Position numbers and translations under genes: made by a program | Shown here: piece after piece, positions 26,011-35,825 of the stretch | Numbering within the stretch: position 1 is the stretch's first letter | Layout: every line of letters starts with the position of its first letter | Source: Maniola hyperantus | Taxonomy: Eukaryota; Arthropoda; Insecta; Lepidoptera; Nymphalidae | NCBI RefSeq assembly: GCF_902806685.2 | Contig: NC_048539.1 | Span: 6,584,501-6,648,500 of the forward strand | DNA: 64,000 nucleotides | Direction of reading: 5' to 3' | The notes under the pieces: generated by a model | The model's database searches: none | The model's input: only the letters and a program-made list of their open reading frames with translations | Told to the model about the DNA's origin: nothing

Positions 26011-26224
26011 AATATTTTGATAGGGAATTTAAAGTACATATATATATATCACTAACCTGAACGTCATGTGATGAATTAAAACATTTTTTACTGTCATTCA
26101 TTTTAGAGATAGTATCAGAATTTTCATCCGCACCAAGACAACGTGTCACCAGTTTCTTCATGGAGTCCCAAATCATAACACACGGTAATGTTATGAAAAA
26201 TATAACATTTAATATGAATTCCAT
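26006..26224 (-). CDS. Possible exon encoding a membrane/signal segment; gene assignment open
   Basis: A strong acceptor (ggttttttcag, ending at 26230) precedes a frame starting SMEFILNVIFFITLPCVMIW and then KKLVTRCLGADENSD. A plausible donor follows SHDVQ at 26056 (gttagt). Two readings are possible. It could be the 3'-terminal part of the HAP2 gene, since it is on the same strand and downstream of the exon array; but the intron phase here is 2 while the array exon ends in phase 0. Or it could be the first coding exon (signal peptide) of a separate secreted protein with no other exon recognised. The hydrophobic run followed by Lys-Lys fits either. Confidence 0.35.
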   Translation of the reverse strand: MEFILNVIFFITLPCVMIWDSMKKLVTRCLGADENSDTISKMNDSKKCFNSSHDVQVSDIYICTLNSLSKYS

Positions 26225-26342
26225 CGATCTGAAAAAACCATTTTGGAAAAAAATTGTAAATATCTGCCTAGGACTGATGTAATAAGTATTAGTTATTACC
26301 TACCTATCTCTATTTGGTCATAAAGGTTGGACAAGGTTAAAT

Positions 26343-26418
26343 ACCTATCCGCAGAAAGAAGTGAGTACAGCGCTCTCTCTTTAACGTAATCCCATACCAA
26401 CGATAGAGCCAGAAACCA
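26343..26418. mobile_element. Half copy of the palindromic MITE seen at 5737-6012
   Basis: It shares GAAAGAAGTGAGTACAG, CGCTCTCTCTTTAACGTAAT and the AGCCAGAAAC part with the copy at 30233-30522. It abuts the truncated last unit of the exon array and may have broken it. Confidence 0.5.
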
Positions 26419-26439
26419 CAGCAGAGAGCATTCGTATTA

Positions 26440-28190
26440 GTGGTCAAGCTTCCGCAGTGTCTGCACCAATAGTTGCAGACCCCACGAGCCCACGCAGCGA
26501 CATATCAACATAGTTGCTAACAAGGCGCACGGTCCGCTCCTTGGTATCCTCGTCGTCATAGACCACCCGTCGGTTGCGCCGAGAGCACTCGTAGTAGTGG
26601 TCCAGCTTCCGCGGTGTCTCTACCAATATTTGCAGACCCCACGAGCCCACGCAGCGACATATCAACATAGTTGCTAACAAGGCGCACGGTCCGCTCCTTG
26701 GTATCCTCTTCGTCATAGACCACCCGTCGGTTGCGCAGAGAGCACTCGTAGTAGTGGTCCAGCTTCCGCGGTGTCTGTACCAATAGTTGCAGACCCCACG
26801 AGCCCACGCAGCGACATATCAACATAGTTGCTAACAAGGCGCACGGTCCGCTTCTTGGTATCCTCGTCGTCATAGACCACCCGTCGGTTGCGCAGAGAGC
26901 ACTCGTAGTAGTGGTCCAGCTTCCGCGGTGTCTGTACCAATAGTTGCAGACCCCACGAGCCCACGCAGCGACATATCAACTTACTTGCTAACAAGGCGCA
27001 CGGTCCGCTCCTTGGTATCAGGGTGGACAGGCCATCCCTCGTCGTCATAGACCACCCGTCGGTTGCGCAGAGAGCACTCGTAGTAGTGGTCCAGCTTCCG
27101 CGGTGTCTGTACCAACAGTTGCAGACCCCACGAGCCCACGCAGCGACATATCAACATAGTTGCTAACAAGGCGCACGGTCCGCTCCTTGGTATCCTCGTC
27201 GTCATAGACCACCCGTCGGTTGCGCAGAGAGCACTCGTAGTAGTGGTCCAGCTTCCGCGGTGTTTGTACCAACAGTTGCAGACCCCACGAGCCCACGCAG
27301 CGACACATCAACATAGTTGCTAACAAGGCGCACGGTCCGCTCCTTGGTATCCTCGTCGTCATAGACCACCCGTCGGTTGCGCCGAGAGCACTCGTAGTAG
27401 TGGTCCAGCTTCCGCGGTGTCTGTACCAACAGTTGCAGACCCCACGAGCCCACGCAGCGACATATCAACTTACTTGCTAACAAGGCGCACGGTCCGCTCC
27501 TTGGTATCAGGGTGGACAGGCCATCCCTCGTCGTCATAGACCACCCGTCGGTTGCGCAGAGAGCACTCGTAGTAGTGGTCCAGCTTCCGCAGTGTCTGTA
27601 CCAACAGTTGCAGACCCCACGAGCCCACGCAGCGACATATCAACTTACTTGCTAACAAGGCGCACGGTCCGCTCCTTGGTTTCAGGGTGGACAGGCCATC
27701 CCTCGTCGTCATAGACCACCCGTCGGTTGCGCAGAGAGCACTCGTAGTAGTGGTCTAGCTTCCGCGGTGTCTGTACCAATAGTTGCAGACCCCACGAGTC
27801 CACGCAGCGACATATCAACTTAACTTACTTGCTAACAAGGCGCACGGTCCGCTCCTTAGTATCAGGGTGGACAGGCCATTCCTCGGCGTCATAGACCACC
27901 CGTCGGTTGCGCAGAGAGCACTCGTAGTAGTGGTCCAGCTTCCGCGGTGTCTGTACCAATAGTTGCAGACCCCACGAGTCCACGCAGCGACATATCAACT
28001 TAACTTACTTGCTAACAAGGCGCACGGTCCGCTCCTTAGTATCAGGGTGGACAGGCCATCCCTCGGCGTCATAGACCACCCGTCGGTTGCGCAGAGAGCA
28101 CTCGTAGTAGTGGTCCAGCTTCCGCGGTGTCTGTACCAATAGTTGCAGACCCCACGAGCCCACGCAGCGACATATCAATCCAACAAAAGC
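26440..28190 (-). repeat. Tandem array of 10 full and 1 truncated units, each carrying an exon-like segment (HAP2 tail)
   Basis: AGCTTCCGC landmarks fall at 26447, 26604, 26761, 26918, 27093, 27250, 27407, 27582, 27757, 27937 and 28117, so spacing is 157, 175 or 180 bp. On the minus strand the longer units have an acceptor (ttggtacag), a 123-base frame and a donor (AGCAAG|gtaagt). The frame reads RKLDHYYECSLRNRRVVYDD, then EGWPVHPDTKERTVRLVSK, and has the look of a conserved cytoplasmic tail. Five units (landmarks 27093, 27582, 27757, 27937, 28117) keep both the donor and the 18 bases for GWPVHP; the one at 27937 reads EWPVHP. Five units (26604, 26761, 26918, 27250, 27407) lack both. The unit at 26447 is truncated. 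Unit lengths of 157 and 175 are not multiples of three, but the 123-base exon is, so skipping or including complete exons keeps frame. The array sits directly downstream of the HAP2 transmembrane exon. Confidence 0.9.
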
Positions 28191-28278
28191 TTTCATGATA
28201 CCTGATTGTTTAAAAAAAAATATTATTGATAAAATTTATTATCAAATCCATAGGCTCCATATTTACTAATAGACTTCT

Positions 28279-28373
28279 GACTGTTTGCTATAGCTTTACA
28301 GAGCCTATCCGTTTAATCGATTTTTACGAAATTTAGTAAACGGATAGGCTCTGTAAAGCTATAGCAAACAGTC
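28279..28373. repeat. Perfect 37-bp hairpin between HAP2 exon and the exon array
   Basis: Positions 28279-28315 (GACTGTTTGCTATAGCTTTA...) are exactly complementary to 28337-28373, with a 21-base loop. The outer flanks continue the pairing imperfectly (TAATAGACTTCT against AGAAGTCCATTA). It lies in the intron just before the array in transcript order. It could be a MITE or a structure affecting splicing. Confidence 0.85.
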
Positions 28374-28631
28374 ATCAGAAGTCCATTAGTTAATAGTTTT
28401 GGTCTCACAAAATCAAACGGTTCCCACGGGATTTGAAGAAATTACGTAAATGCACATGGAGCAATTTGCAGGCACCTTCTACTTTGTACAGAGATAGCTT
28501 GCATGCTGGACACGGACATACTTATTATCCCGGGGAAAAACGAAGAAAATCAAAAGTTTCCACGGGATTTTTAAAAACTTAATTCTATAGTAGCGGAGTC
28601 TAATAAGTAATAACTAATAATCTACTTATAC

Positions 28632-31600
28632 CAAATATTCCAATTTTCTGCATAAGTTAAATAGGTGCTTACCGAGATTCAATAAAGCTAAGAGAACTCC
28701 TACAATCGTGACAAAGAGGTTCAGCGTGACAACATCTGGATAGCAAACTGATCGTGCATGGCGTGTTTTTTGGTCCGGCGACAATCCTGCAGCCAAGAGC
28801 TGTGCCGATGTCATATCTCGACAAAGCAGTTTGGGGTCTTCAGCTAAGAAATGAAGGAACTCAATTTTAACTAAGTACAGGACCCCCGCCGTATGGAATT
28901 GTAGTGTAGCATCCGATCGGATGAACTGATTTCAATAATTTTTAGGGATCAAAAGGAAAAAAACCGGCCAAGTGCGAGTCAGGCTCGCGCAATGAGAGTT
29001 CCGTACTACAGTCGTATTTTTTCGACATAATGCAATATTATAATGCATAATTCAAAAACTATGATGCATAAAAATAAATAAAAATCTGTTTTAGAATATA
29101 CAAGTGAAGACCTTTCATATGATACCCCACTTGATATAGTCACTCACTTCGAAAGTTGAAAATACTAATTATTAATTCATGACCACAATTTAATTTTTTT
29201 TGTGTGACCTAACCCTAAATTCACGGTTTTCAGATTTTTCCCCAAATGTCAGCTATAAGATCTACCTACCTGCCAAATTTCATGATTCTAGGTCAACGGG
29301 AAGTACCCTGTAGGTTTCTTGACAGACAGACAACAAAGTGATACTATAAGGGTTCCGTTTTTTTTTAGGTACGGAACCCTAAAAAGGAACTCTTACAGGG
29401 TCACTTCGTTGTCTGTCTGTCCGTATGTTTCTCTCTCTGTCGTGTCTGTCAAGAAACCTACAGGGTACTTCCCGTTGACCTAGAATCATGAAATTTGGCA
29501 CGTAGGTAGGTCTTACAGCAAACATCAAGGGAAAAATCCGAAAACCGCGAATTTGTGGTTACATCGCAAAAAAAATTATAATATGTTCATGAATAAAATA
29601 ATTAGTAGGTAAATAAGTATTTTCAACTTTGAAAGTAAGATTACTATACCAAGTGGGGTATCATATGAAAGAAATTTGTACATTCTAAAACAGATGTTTA
29701 TTTATTTTTATGCTGACTGACTGATTGATCTATCAACGCACAGCTCAAAGTACTGGACGGATCGGGCTGAAATTTGGCATGCCGATAGCTAGTATGAGGT
29801 AGGCATCCGCTAAGAAAGGATTTTTGAAAATTCAACCCTTAAGGGGGTGGAATATGGGTTTGTAATTTGTGTAGTCCACGCGGATGAAGTCGCGGGCATG
29901 AACTAGTAAAAAATAAATAAGTTATTTTAGTGTGAGGGACATTATAAATTCAGATGTGTTATTATTACCCAAACACACACAGTCACAGTGCCAAACACAA
30001 TAGCAACGATCGTCTCGTTTGATTCTCACGTCTCGGACAGCAACTGAATCATCATCGTCATTGACTAACACAACTGCAAGTATATCCACATTAATTTATG
30101 ATTACACCTAAGTACTACTTATAGTATTTTTGTTTACCACGCACATCGTAGGGATTCGGCCAATGTTCCTCCTATACTTTGTCGGCCGCGCGTATTGAAT
30201 GGATACATGTATATTGTATACCTACTAAGTACTAATGTACTCTAACCACGGAAAGAAGTTAGGTACTATAGAGCTCTCTCTGTTATATAATCCCAAGCAA
30301 ATGAGCGAGCCAAAAACGAAACTATGTTTTTGAATCGAATTTCAAATGTTTGTTGAAAACATTTTCAAACTGAATTTCGAATGTTTTTTGAAAACATGTT
30401 TGTCATTTATTGGTGCCTCAAAATGGTTAAAGCCCACTGTGTTTTTCGCTCTGTCATTTGTATGGGATCACGTAACAGAGAGATCGGTATGCTAACTTCT
30501 TTCCATGGATAGAAGTATAGGTACATTAAGTGGCGGATTTGCCCTAAGGCCCAGTAGGCCCTGGCCTAGGGCGGCTTGATATTAGTGGCGGCCAATCGTG
30601 ACAATCACTTTTTTTTTGTATTTAGTAACAAAAAATTCCATCATTCCCATCAACTCTTGGCTACGGAAATGATTAATGGATGTTGAGAAAGGGGCGGCTG
30701 GTACTTACAAAATGACCAGGGGCCTAGGGCGGCCAAGACTGCAAATCTGCCACTAGGTACATAGCTTTACAACGACTACGACGAGAGCTATCTTACACTA
30801 CGACACTTACAACGGTAACAACTGACAGCGTCTCAAAATCAATAGTATTATACCGAAATCAGCGTACGAGGAATCAGTAGAAATAACATACTAGTGCAAT
30901 TGGCGCTTTCAACAGAATTTTGTAAGGGTACGGTCAGGCGGAAGGTCTTGGTATGCTTGGGAGGCAAAATTACGGGATCGGCAACCGTCTCTTCTCTTTC
31001 ATTGCTACTGTCGAACAACTCGGGACTGCATTCACGAGTCAAAACCCTAAAACGAGAAATTAAGTACGTTATAATTCATAAAATGTGACGTTTTTTCTGA
31101 AGTGGCAATGGGCAGGACAAATAGTTCAAAAAACGATGGACGTTGTGGTCTCGAGGGACTGGAATGGCAACCTCGCGAAAAATGAAAACGAGCATTGGAA
31201 AACCCCCACCTAGGTGGATATAGGACGACATCAAACGAGTCGCAGGAATCCGCTGGATTCAGGAGGCGTAAAACCGTGGTAAATGGAAGGCCCTTCAAGA
31301 AATCTAAGTCAAAAAGTGGACCTCTATCGGTTGATAATGATGATGATAATTAAGTTTGTTTTGAAATTCTCAGGAATGGATCCAAAATGTAAAACTATGA
31401 TGTTACGGTACTTATAACCTACCTCATGCGTGCCGCTGCCAACCCAGTATTCGTAGCTTGAACAGTCAATATTGAACGAATTCTTCGAGTTGTGTCTGAT
31501 ACAATAGTTGTCAATCGGCCAAGAACTCTATGCAGAATTGTAAAAAGTTTTAAATTAAAAGAAAAAATATTTGGAACAAGGCCCCTAAGTACTGCTAACG

Positions 31601-33264
31601 GATGCATCAAAGATCAAAACAACTGTAATAAAAGCCCTATAAGTACGATATCCTGATGGTACGAGTAGATCAACGCCTGCGCACGCCCAAGAACGCACAT
31701 AGCGCGCATCAAACTGTAGACGCTTCACTCAAGTTTCATAATATTATCTAAATATCGGATACTTTTGTTCTTCGCTTCGAATTGATTGGCCTTCAAAAGA
31801 TTGATAAGAGATGCCTAACGACAATTTTGTAAGTGTTTAAGTTTATGGAACCTCTAAATAATCTACCCCACAAGTATAAGTTCATTATCGTCAGCGCTCG
31901 CCTCCAAGTCCATTTGAGTATAATGGGGTTTGGGGTGCGGTAATTTTAGATATCTGTCTGATCCTCGAGTTACTATTTTCAGGCTGTCTGTAACACCGCT
32001 CATTAATGCTCTTGTGGTTCTTACTATTACTTGACGATGACGCTGTAACAAAGTAAACACTGACGTGACGTAGAAACAACATTTTAAGGGGGTTTTTAAA
32101 CAATATTCCATCATTATTTTTATTAACATTTTATTATTTTTATAAAATATAGGTAGGTACACTTTTTATCAGCTTGGTGTTCATCACAAACAAAATGAGT
32201 ATTTCTTTATCACCTGTTCATTTGGAGACGCTGTATTAAAATCAGAAGAATTTTCATCTCGTTTGTTGATTTCTTTAGGGTCATCCAATACTACAACGTC
32301 ATCCACAGGTACAATTACAAATTCACCAGTTTTACCTGTATACAAAAGATTCAATCAACTTTAAAATGTATGTACCAGTGTACCATTCTAAAGAATTTCT
32401 TTTAGACTTTTACCTTTAAAACCATTTTCATGATCATGTTTCAAAGGTACAACTAAACGTAAATCTGTTAAAGGAAGCATAAATTCCTCTCTCGCTAGAA
32501 ATTCAGCTGGCTTATATTGAAAATTAACGTCTTGATTTGACCACTCTGGATTTGCAGTATTTAAGCTGAAATATCAAAAAAATCATTACCTACTGATCAT
32601 TTAGTTTAAGACAGCTGTTACTGAAGCAATTAATAAATAATAGAAGCACAAAAAATAGATTAATTAGGCATCATCGATCAAAAAGATACTAGGTACCTCA
32701 CTGATTCATCTTTTGTAAGGTCATTCCATAAAGTCTTTCCCTCAGGAGTACTTAGTTTTTCAAACAGCTGCACTTGAGCACTGTACCATAAATCAGGGAC
32801 TCCGATTTCGTAAATTACAAAGTCTTTTTTCGCACCTTTATTTTGCAAACCATCCTCTAGATTTTTTTTATGAAGTTTGTTATTCATTTCATTAGATTTA
32901 GCCCTGTATATTTCCGAAGTCACAAATCTCGATACTTCTTCACCTTTATAACCGTTTAAATTAATCTTTTTTGTGACGTTATTCACCAGATCTTTTACAA
33001 AATCATTATTAACATCATTACTTTTATGGACAGCATCAAGTAGGGGTTCGTTGTCTTCATATATGATCGCATCTGATTTTTCTTCATTAATTTTATGGGA
33101 AGGTTGTTTATAAATGGTTTTATCATAAACTTGATGCAGTTTCTGGGGTGAAAACTCCGTAGGTGTCCATCTTCCTAAATTAAATTCATAATCTTTTATA
33201 TTATGCCTCTTTCGGCGTCGGCTTAGCGAAGACTCATTAATTTTCGGATATAAGTAGTCATGAT
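28632..33264 (-). CDS. HAP2: HAP2/GCS1 gamete fusogen, 5' end missing, one exon junction out of phase
   Basis: Exons, in order: 33264-32697, 32565-32414, 32335-32214, 32042-about 31867, 31591-31423, 31046-30892, 30073-29969, 28843-28632, then the tandem exon array. Family hallmarks: domain II/III text TNTGLAAARMRVLTRECSPE; FRLTVPLQNSVESANCT; the cysteine cluster RCYCVWHCDCVC closing domain III; CRDMTSAQLLAAG; and a transmembrane segment (LNLFVTIVGVLLALLNLG). HAP2 is a class II-like fusogen on the male gamete, which drives gamete membrane fusion. The first exon here carries SRRRKRHN and YEIGVPDLWYSAQVQLFEKL. Phases agree at every listed junction except 32042/31591, which is one base off beside a GGGG run: sequence error, frameshift or unseen exon. 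The last exon has two donors, CTCG|gtaagc (28673, phase 1) and TTG|gtataag (28632, phase 0); only the latter suits the array exon. Signal-peptide exons were not found; the Harbinger element lies where they may have been separated. Confidence 0.85.
28967..29385 (+). repeat. Interspersed 'ggccaagtgcgagtc' repeat, near full length
   Basis: From CCGGCCAAGTGCGAGTCAGG through CCTTTCATATGATACCCCAC and GACAGACAGACAACAAAGTG to GTACGGAACCCTAAAAAGG. It meets an opposite-facing copy at 29386, forming a head-to-head inverted pair inside a HAP2 intron. Confidence 0.75.
29386..29710 (-). repeat. Opposite-facing truncated copy of the same repeat
   Basis: GGAACTCTTACAGGGTCACT, then CTACAGGGTACTTCCCGTTG and AGTGGGGTATCATATGAAAG, mirror the preceding copy. 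Together they form inverted arms of about 300 bp that could pair in the HAP2 pre-mRNA. Confidence 0.7.
29711..29908 (+). mobile_element. Helitron-like non-autonomous element
   Basis: GCTGACTGACTGATTGATCT, then GGCTGAAATTTGGCATGCCG, ending GAAGTCGCGGGCATGAACTAG before T. Same family as 36810-37003, 48312-48499 and the reversed copy at 62243-62436. Confidence 0.6.
30233..30522. mobile_element. Palindromic MITE in a HAP2 intron
   Basis: It starts TGTACTCTAACCACGGAAAG and ends with the complement-like TAACTTCTTTCCATGG...GAAGTATA. Interior repeats GAAAACATGTTTG and TGTTTGTTGAAAACATTTTC match the 5737-6012 family. Confidence 0.6.
31088..31345 (+). pseudogene. 3' end of a LINE reverse transcriptase ORF
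   Basis: The plus-strand frame reads KWQWAGQIVQKTMDVV, RDWNGN and DIGRHQTSRRN and ends near an AATGATGATGATAAT tail. This matches the typical C-terminus of RTE/craft-type LINE proteins (KW.WAGH.AR......W.P......GRP..RW.DDI.R.AG). At least two stop codons interrupt it. It sits antisense in a HAP2 intron. Confidence 0.7.
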
Positions 33265-33289
33265 CTATGTGAAAACAAATTCTAGTCAA

Positions 33290-33555
33290 CATAGAATATT
33301 TTTAGTGGTGGAATACACAAAGCTGACCGCCAACCTTCGCTAGTCGGAGAGGCACGCAAAGAAAAAGAAGAAGAAGAAAATCGAAATATTTTCAAAACAC
33401 CAAAAACTAGGTAGGTACTGTGGATCAAGATGAAAGAATTTTTGTTGGTAGTTTTGGAGATCACCTCCTACATCCAAACTTACAAACTTTACAACTTTAC
33501 CTCTTTATAATATTAGTGGAATAGGTACGATTGAAGTGAGTGATAACGAGTGTTA
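33290..33555. mobile_element. Debris of LINE 3' end and a Helitron 5' end
   Basis: GCTGACCGCCAACCTTCGC followed by (AGAAGAAGA)n at 33320-33378 looks like a LINE tail. On the minus strand ACTAATATTATAAAGAGGTA (about 33500-33519) is the usual lepidopteran Helitron 5' beginning. No exon of HAP2 was seen here. Confidence 0.45.
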
Positions 33556-33779
33556 GGGCCGGTTGTTTCAACCAATTTTGACGGACACGTAACATTTAAA
33601 TATGGCGCTAACGAACGTTAATCAAAAAAAGCGTTGCTTCACCATTTGCTTGCGCTAACGATCGTTAAAAAGTTACGTTTACGTTAACCAGTGCTGGAGC
33701 CATTGGTGATCGTCAAATCAGTTCGTAACTTCGTACTGTACTTCATACAAGCGGCTTATTTTCTATTAATTTATAAACT

Positions 33780-34745
33780 ATGGAATCTTTATTCAATACT
33801 TTCAATGGTAGTTTTTTCGAAAATGAAAGAGAAGTACTAAGAAAGAAAAAAGTTTTTAAAAAGCGAATTTTCAATTATGAATTATTCGAAGAAGATGAAT
33901 TTATAGATAGATTCCGAGTTTCGAAGGAAGTTGCAATATTCATAACGAATTTAATAGAAAGTGAAATAAAAAGAGATACGGATAAGTAAGTTAATTTTTG
34001 TAAACTTATACCTAACCTATTCTGTTGTATTGTATAGGTACTTACCTACCAGCTTGTAATTTCTTTATTCCTTTCAAATCACGATATAACCTACCTACCT
34101 AAGGTACCTATCTACTACATTTTAACATTGTTTCAGAAATCGCGCAGTAAAACCAATAGATCAGGTCCTTGTTACCCTCCAATATTATGCCTCAGGATCC
34201 TTTATGAGATGTGTTGGTGATATGGCTGGGCTTCATAAAACGACAGTGTGTAGAATAATACATAGAGTAACACTTGCTATTGCAAAATTACGCCCCCAGT
34301 ACATATATATGCCAAGGACTGAACAAGAAATGCAAAACGTTGTTACAAAGTTTTGTAACATAGCCAGCTTTCCGAAAGTAATAGGTGCCATTGATTGCAC
34401 CCACATAAATATTTTATCTCCAGGTTAGTAACATGGTACTCATACCTGCCTTTCATGTTCTCTACATTTTCATTAGGTACTTATACAATTTTAAAAATTC
34501 ATAACTTTCCATTGACTTTAATTACCTACCTAATATAAAATTTATTCAATTTAGGTGGTGATAATGCTGAAGACTTTAGAAACAGGAAGGGCGTATTCTC
34601 CTTTAATGTTCAAGTCATTGGAGATGCGGGGTTATGTATAAGGAATATAGTTGCAAGATGGCCAGGATCCGCACATGATAGCCATATATTCAATAGTTCC
34701 AATATTAAATATAGAATTGAGTCCGGGGAGTTCAACGGGCTGTGA
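33780..34745 (+). pseudogene. Harbinger (HARBI1-like) transposase, truncated
   Basis: Three exons in phase: 33780-33987, 34138-34424, 34556-34745. The N-terminus MESLFNTFNGSF and the segment MRCVGDMAGLHKTTVCRII match HARBI-type proteins. The first catalytic Asp is in VIGAIDCTHI and the second in ARWPGSAHDSHIF. A TGA at 34743-34745 then precedes the still readable LLGDSGYALKPYL. The remainder, with the third catalytic acidic residue, is deleted, so the protein cannot be active. Confidence 0.85.
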
Positions 34746-35825
34746 CTTCTCGGAGATTCGGGTTATGCTTTAAAACCATACCTGCTATGAATTATATAAT
34801 TATATTTTGCAGGTTTATAACTTTACCTATGGATGTGAAATATGGTGATGGACTAATATCATGGACCTATACTAACATTCAGTATTTTTAGTATATAGGT
34901 TTCTTACTAATTGCATTCTTTTGGTGGACAAATAACCAATTTGACAAAAATAATAAGCATTTATTAACTGAATTACACTTAAGTACTTACAATATTCATT
35001 TTAACTACTGAAATATTAAAAAAAACATTTTTAAATTAAAACTAAAGTAAACACAATAATTTTTACTTAATTAAATACTTAATTAAACACACAAATTGTT
35101 TTATTTTATCATTTTACTTTCTTTTCTTATAGAATCACTTCACTGTCATGACCCCGGAATCAAAACTAGGGTACTTTCCATAAACCTAGTATCATGAATT
35201 TTGGCAGAATAGCAATGTCTTATAGCACAAGTACCTAAAGGGAAAATCTAGTGCTATCCTTTTCAGCATGGATAGCAATATACTAGCTGATACCCGCGAC
35301 GTCGACCGCGTGGGTTTAGATTTTTTAAAATCCTTCACCTTTCTACTGACGTATTGCAAGGCATCGCCAAGGTCTGCACCTGTACCTACGTAGTCGAAAT
35401 TCCACGGATACGTATGAAGCGATTTTCCTCTTCCTTTCCTTTCCTTTCCTTTTTATTTCCTTATTTAATATTGAAACTTCAGGTATATCTTCAGTTTTTT
35501 GGACACCAATCTGTAAATAGTAAATAGAAACAAATTATATTTTAGTATCCTTTATACACCAGTATCTATAATTTTTATAAGAATTAATTTTTGCCTGCAT
35601 CATCTTTCACTGCTTTTAGGTTTCTAATATCTCTAGTTTTGCCCAGATAAAAGTACTTATCTTATTTTCTGTGATGTAAGTTATCTCTAAAGTGAAAATA
35701 GTCAAAATCAATCTTGCAAATGAGCAGTGAAAAGAGAAATAAACACATACAACATCAGGTATTTATAGTGTTAGTAAGGATTATAAGTTTTTATAAAAGA
35801 GCAGTGAAATAGAATTTCCTTACTT

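Noticed and set aside
26444..27537. The 105-111 aa frames (MTTRIPRSGPCALLATMLIC...) as independent repeat proteins
   Set aside because: They arise because donor-less units are read through in shifting frames; the text alternates between the exon frame and off-frames with every 157-bp unit.
26440..28190. CRISPR-like or satellite-only reading of the tandem array
   Set aside because: Units are 157-180 bp without short repeat/unique-spacer alternation, the setting is a eukaryotic intron, and the units contain splice sites around a protein-like frame.
31423..31535. Alternative frame SSWPIDNYCIRHNSKN in the HAP2 exon region
   Set aside because: It has an attractive acceptor and cysteines, but its donor phase meets a stop in the next exon. 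The other frame (TNTGLAAARMR) joins in phase and matches the family.
33282..33464. HAP2 signal-peptide exon in the 60-aa frame beginning MISKTTNKNSFILIHS
   Set aside because: The right part is a LINE tail and the left part a Helitron start; there is no donor in the required phase.
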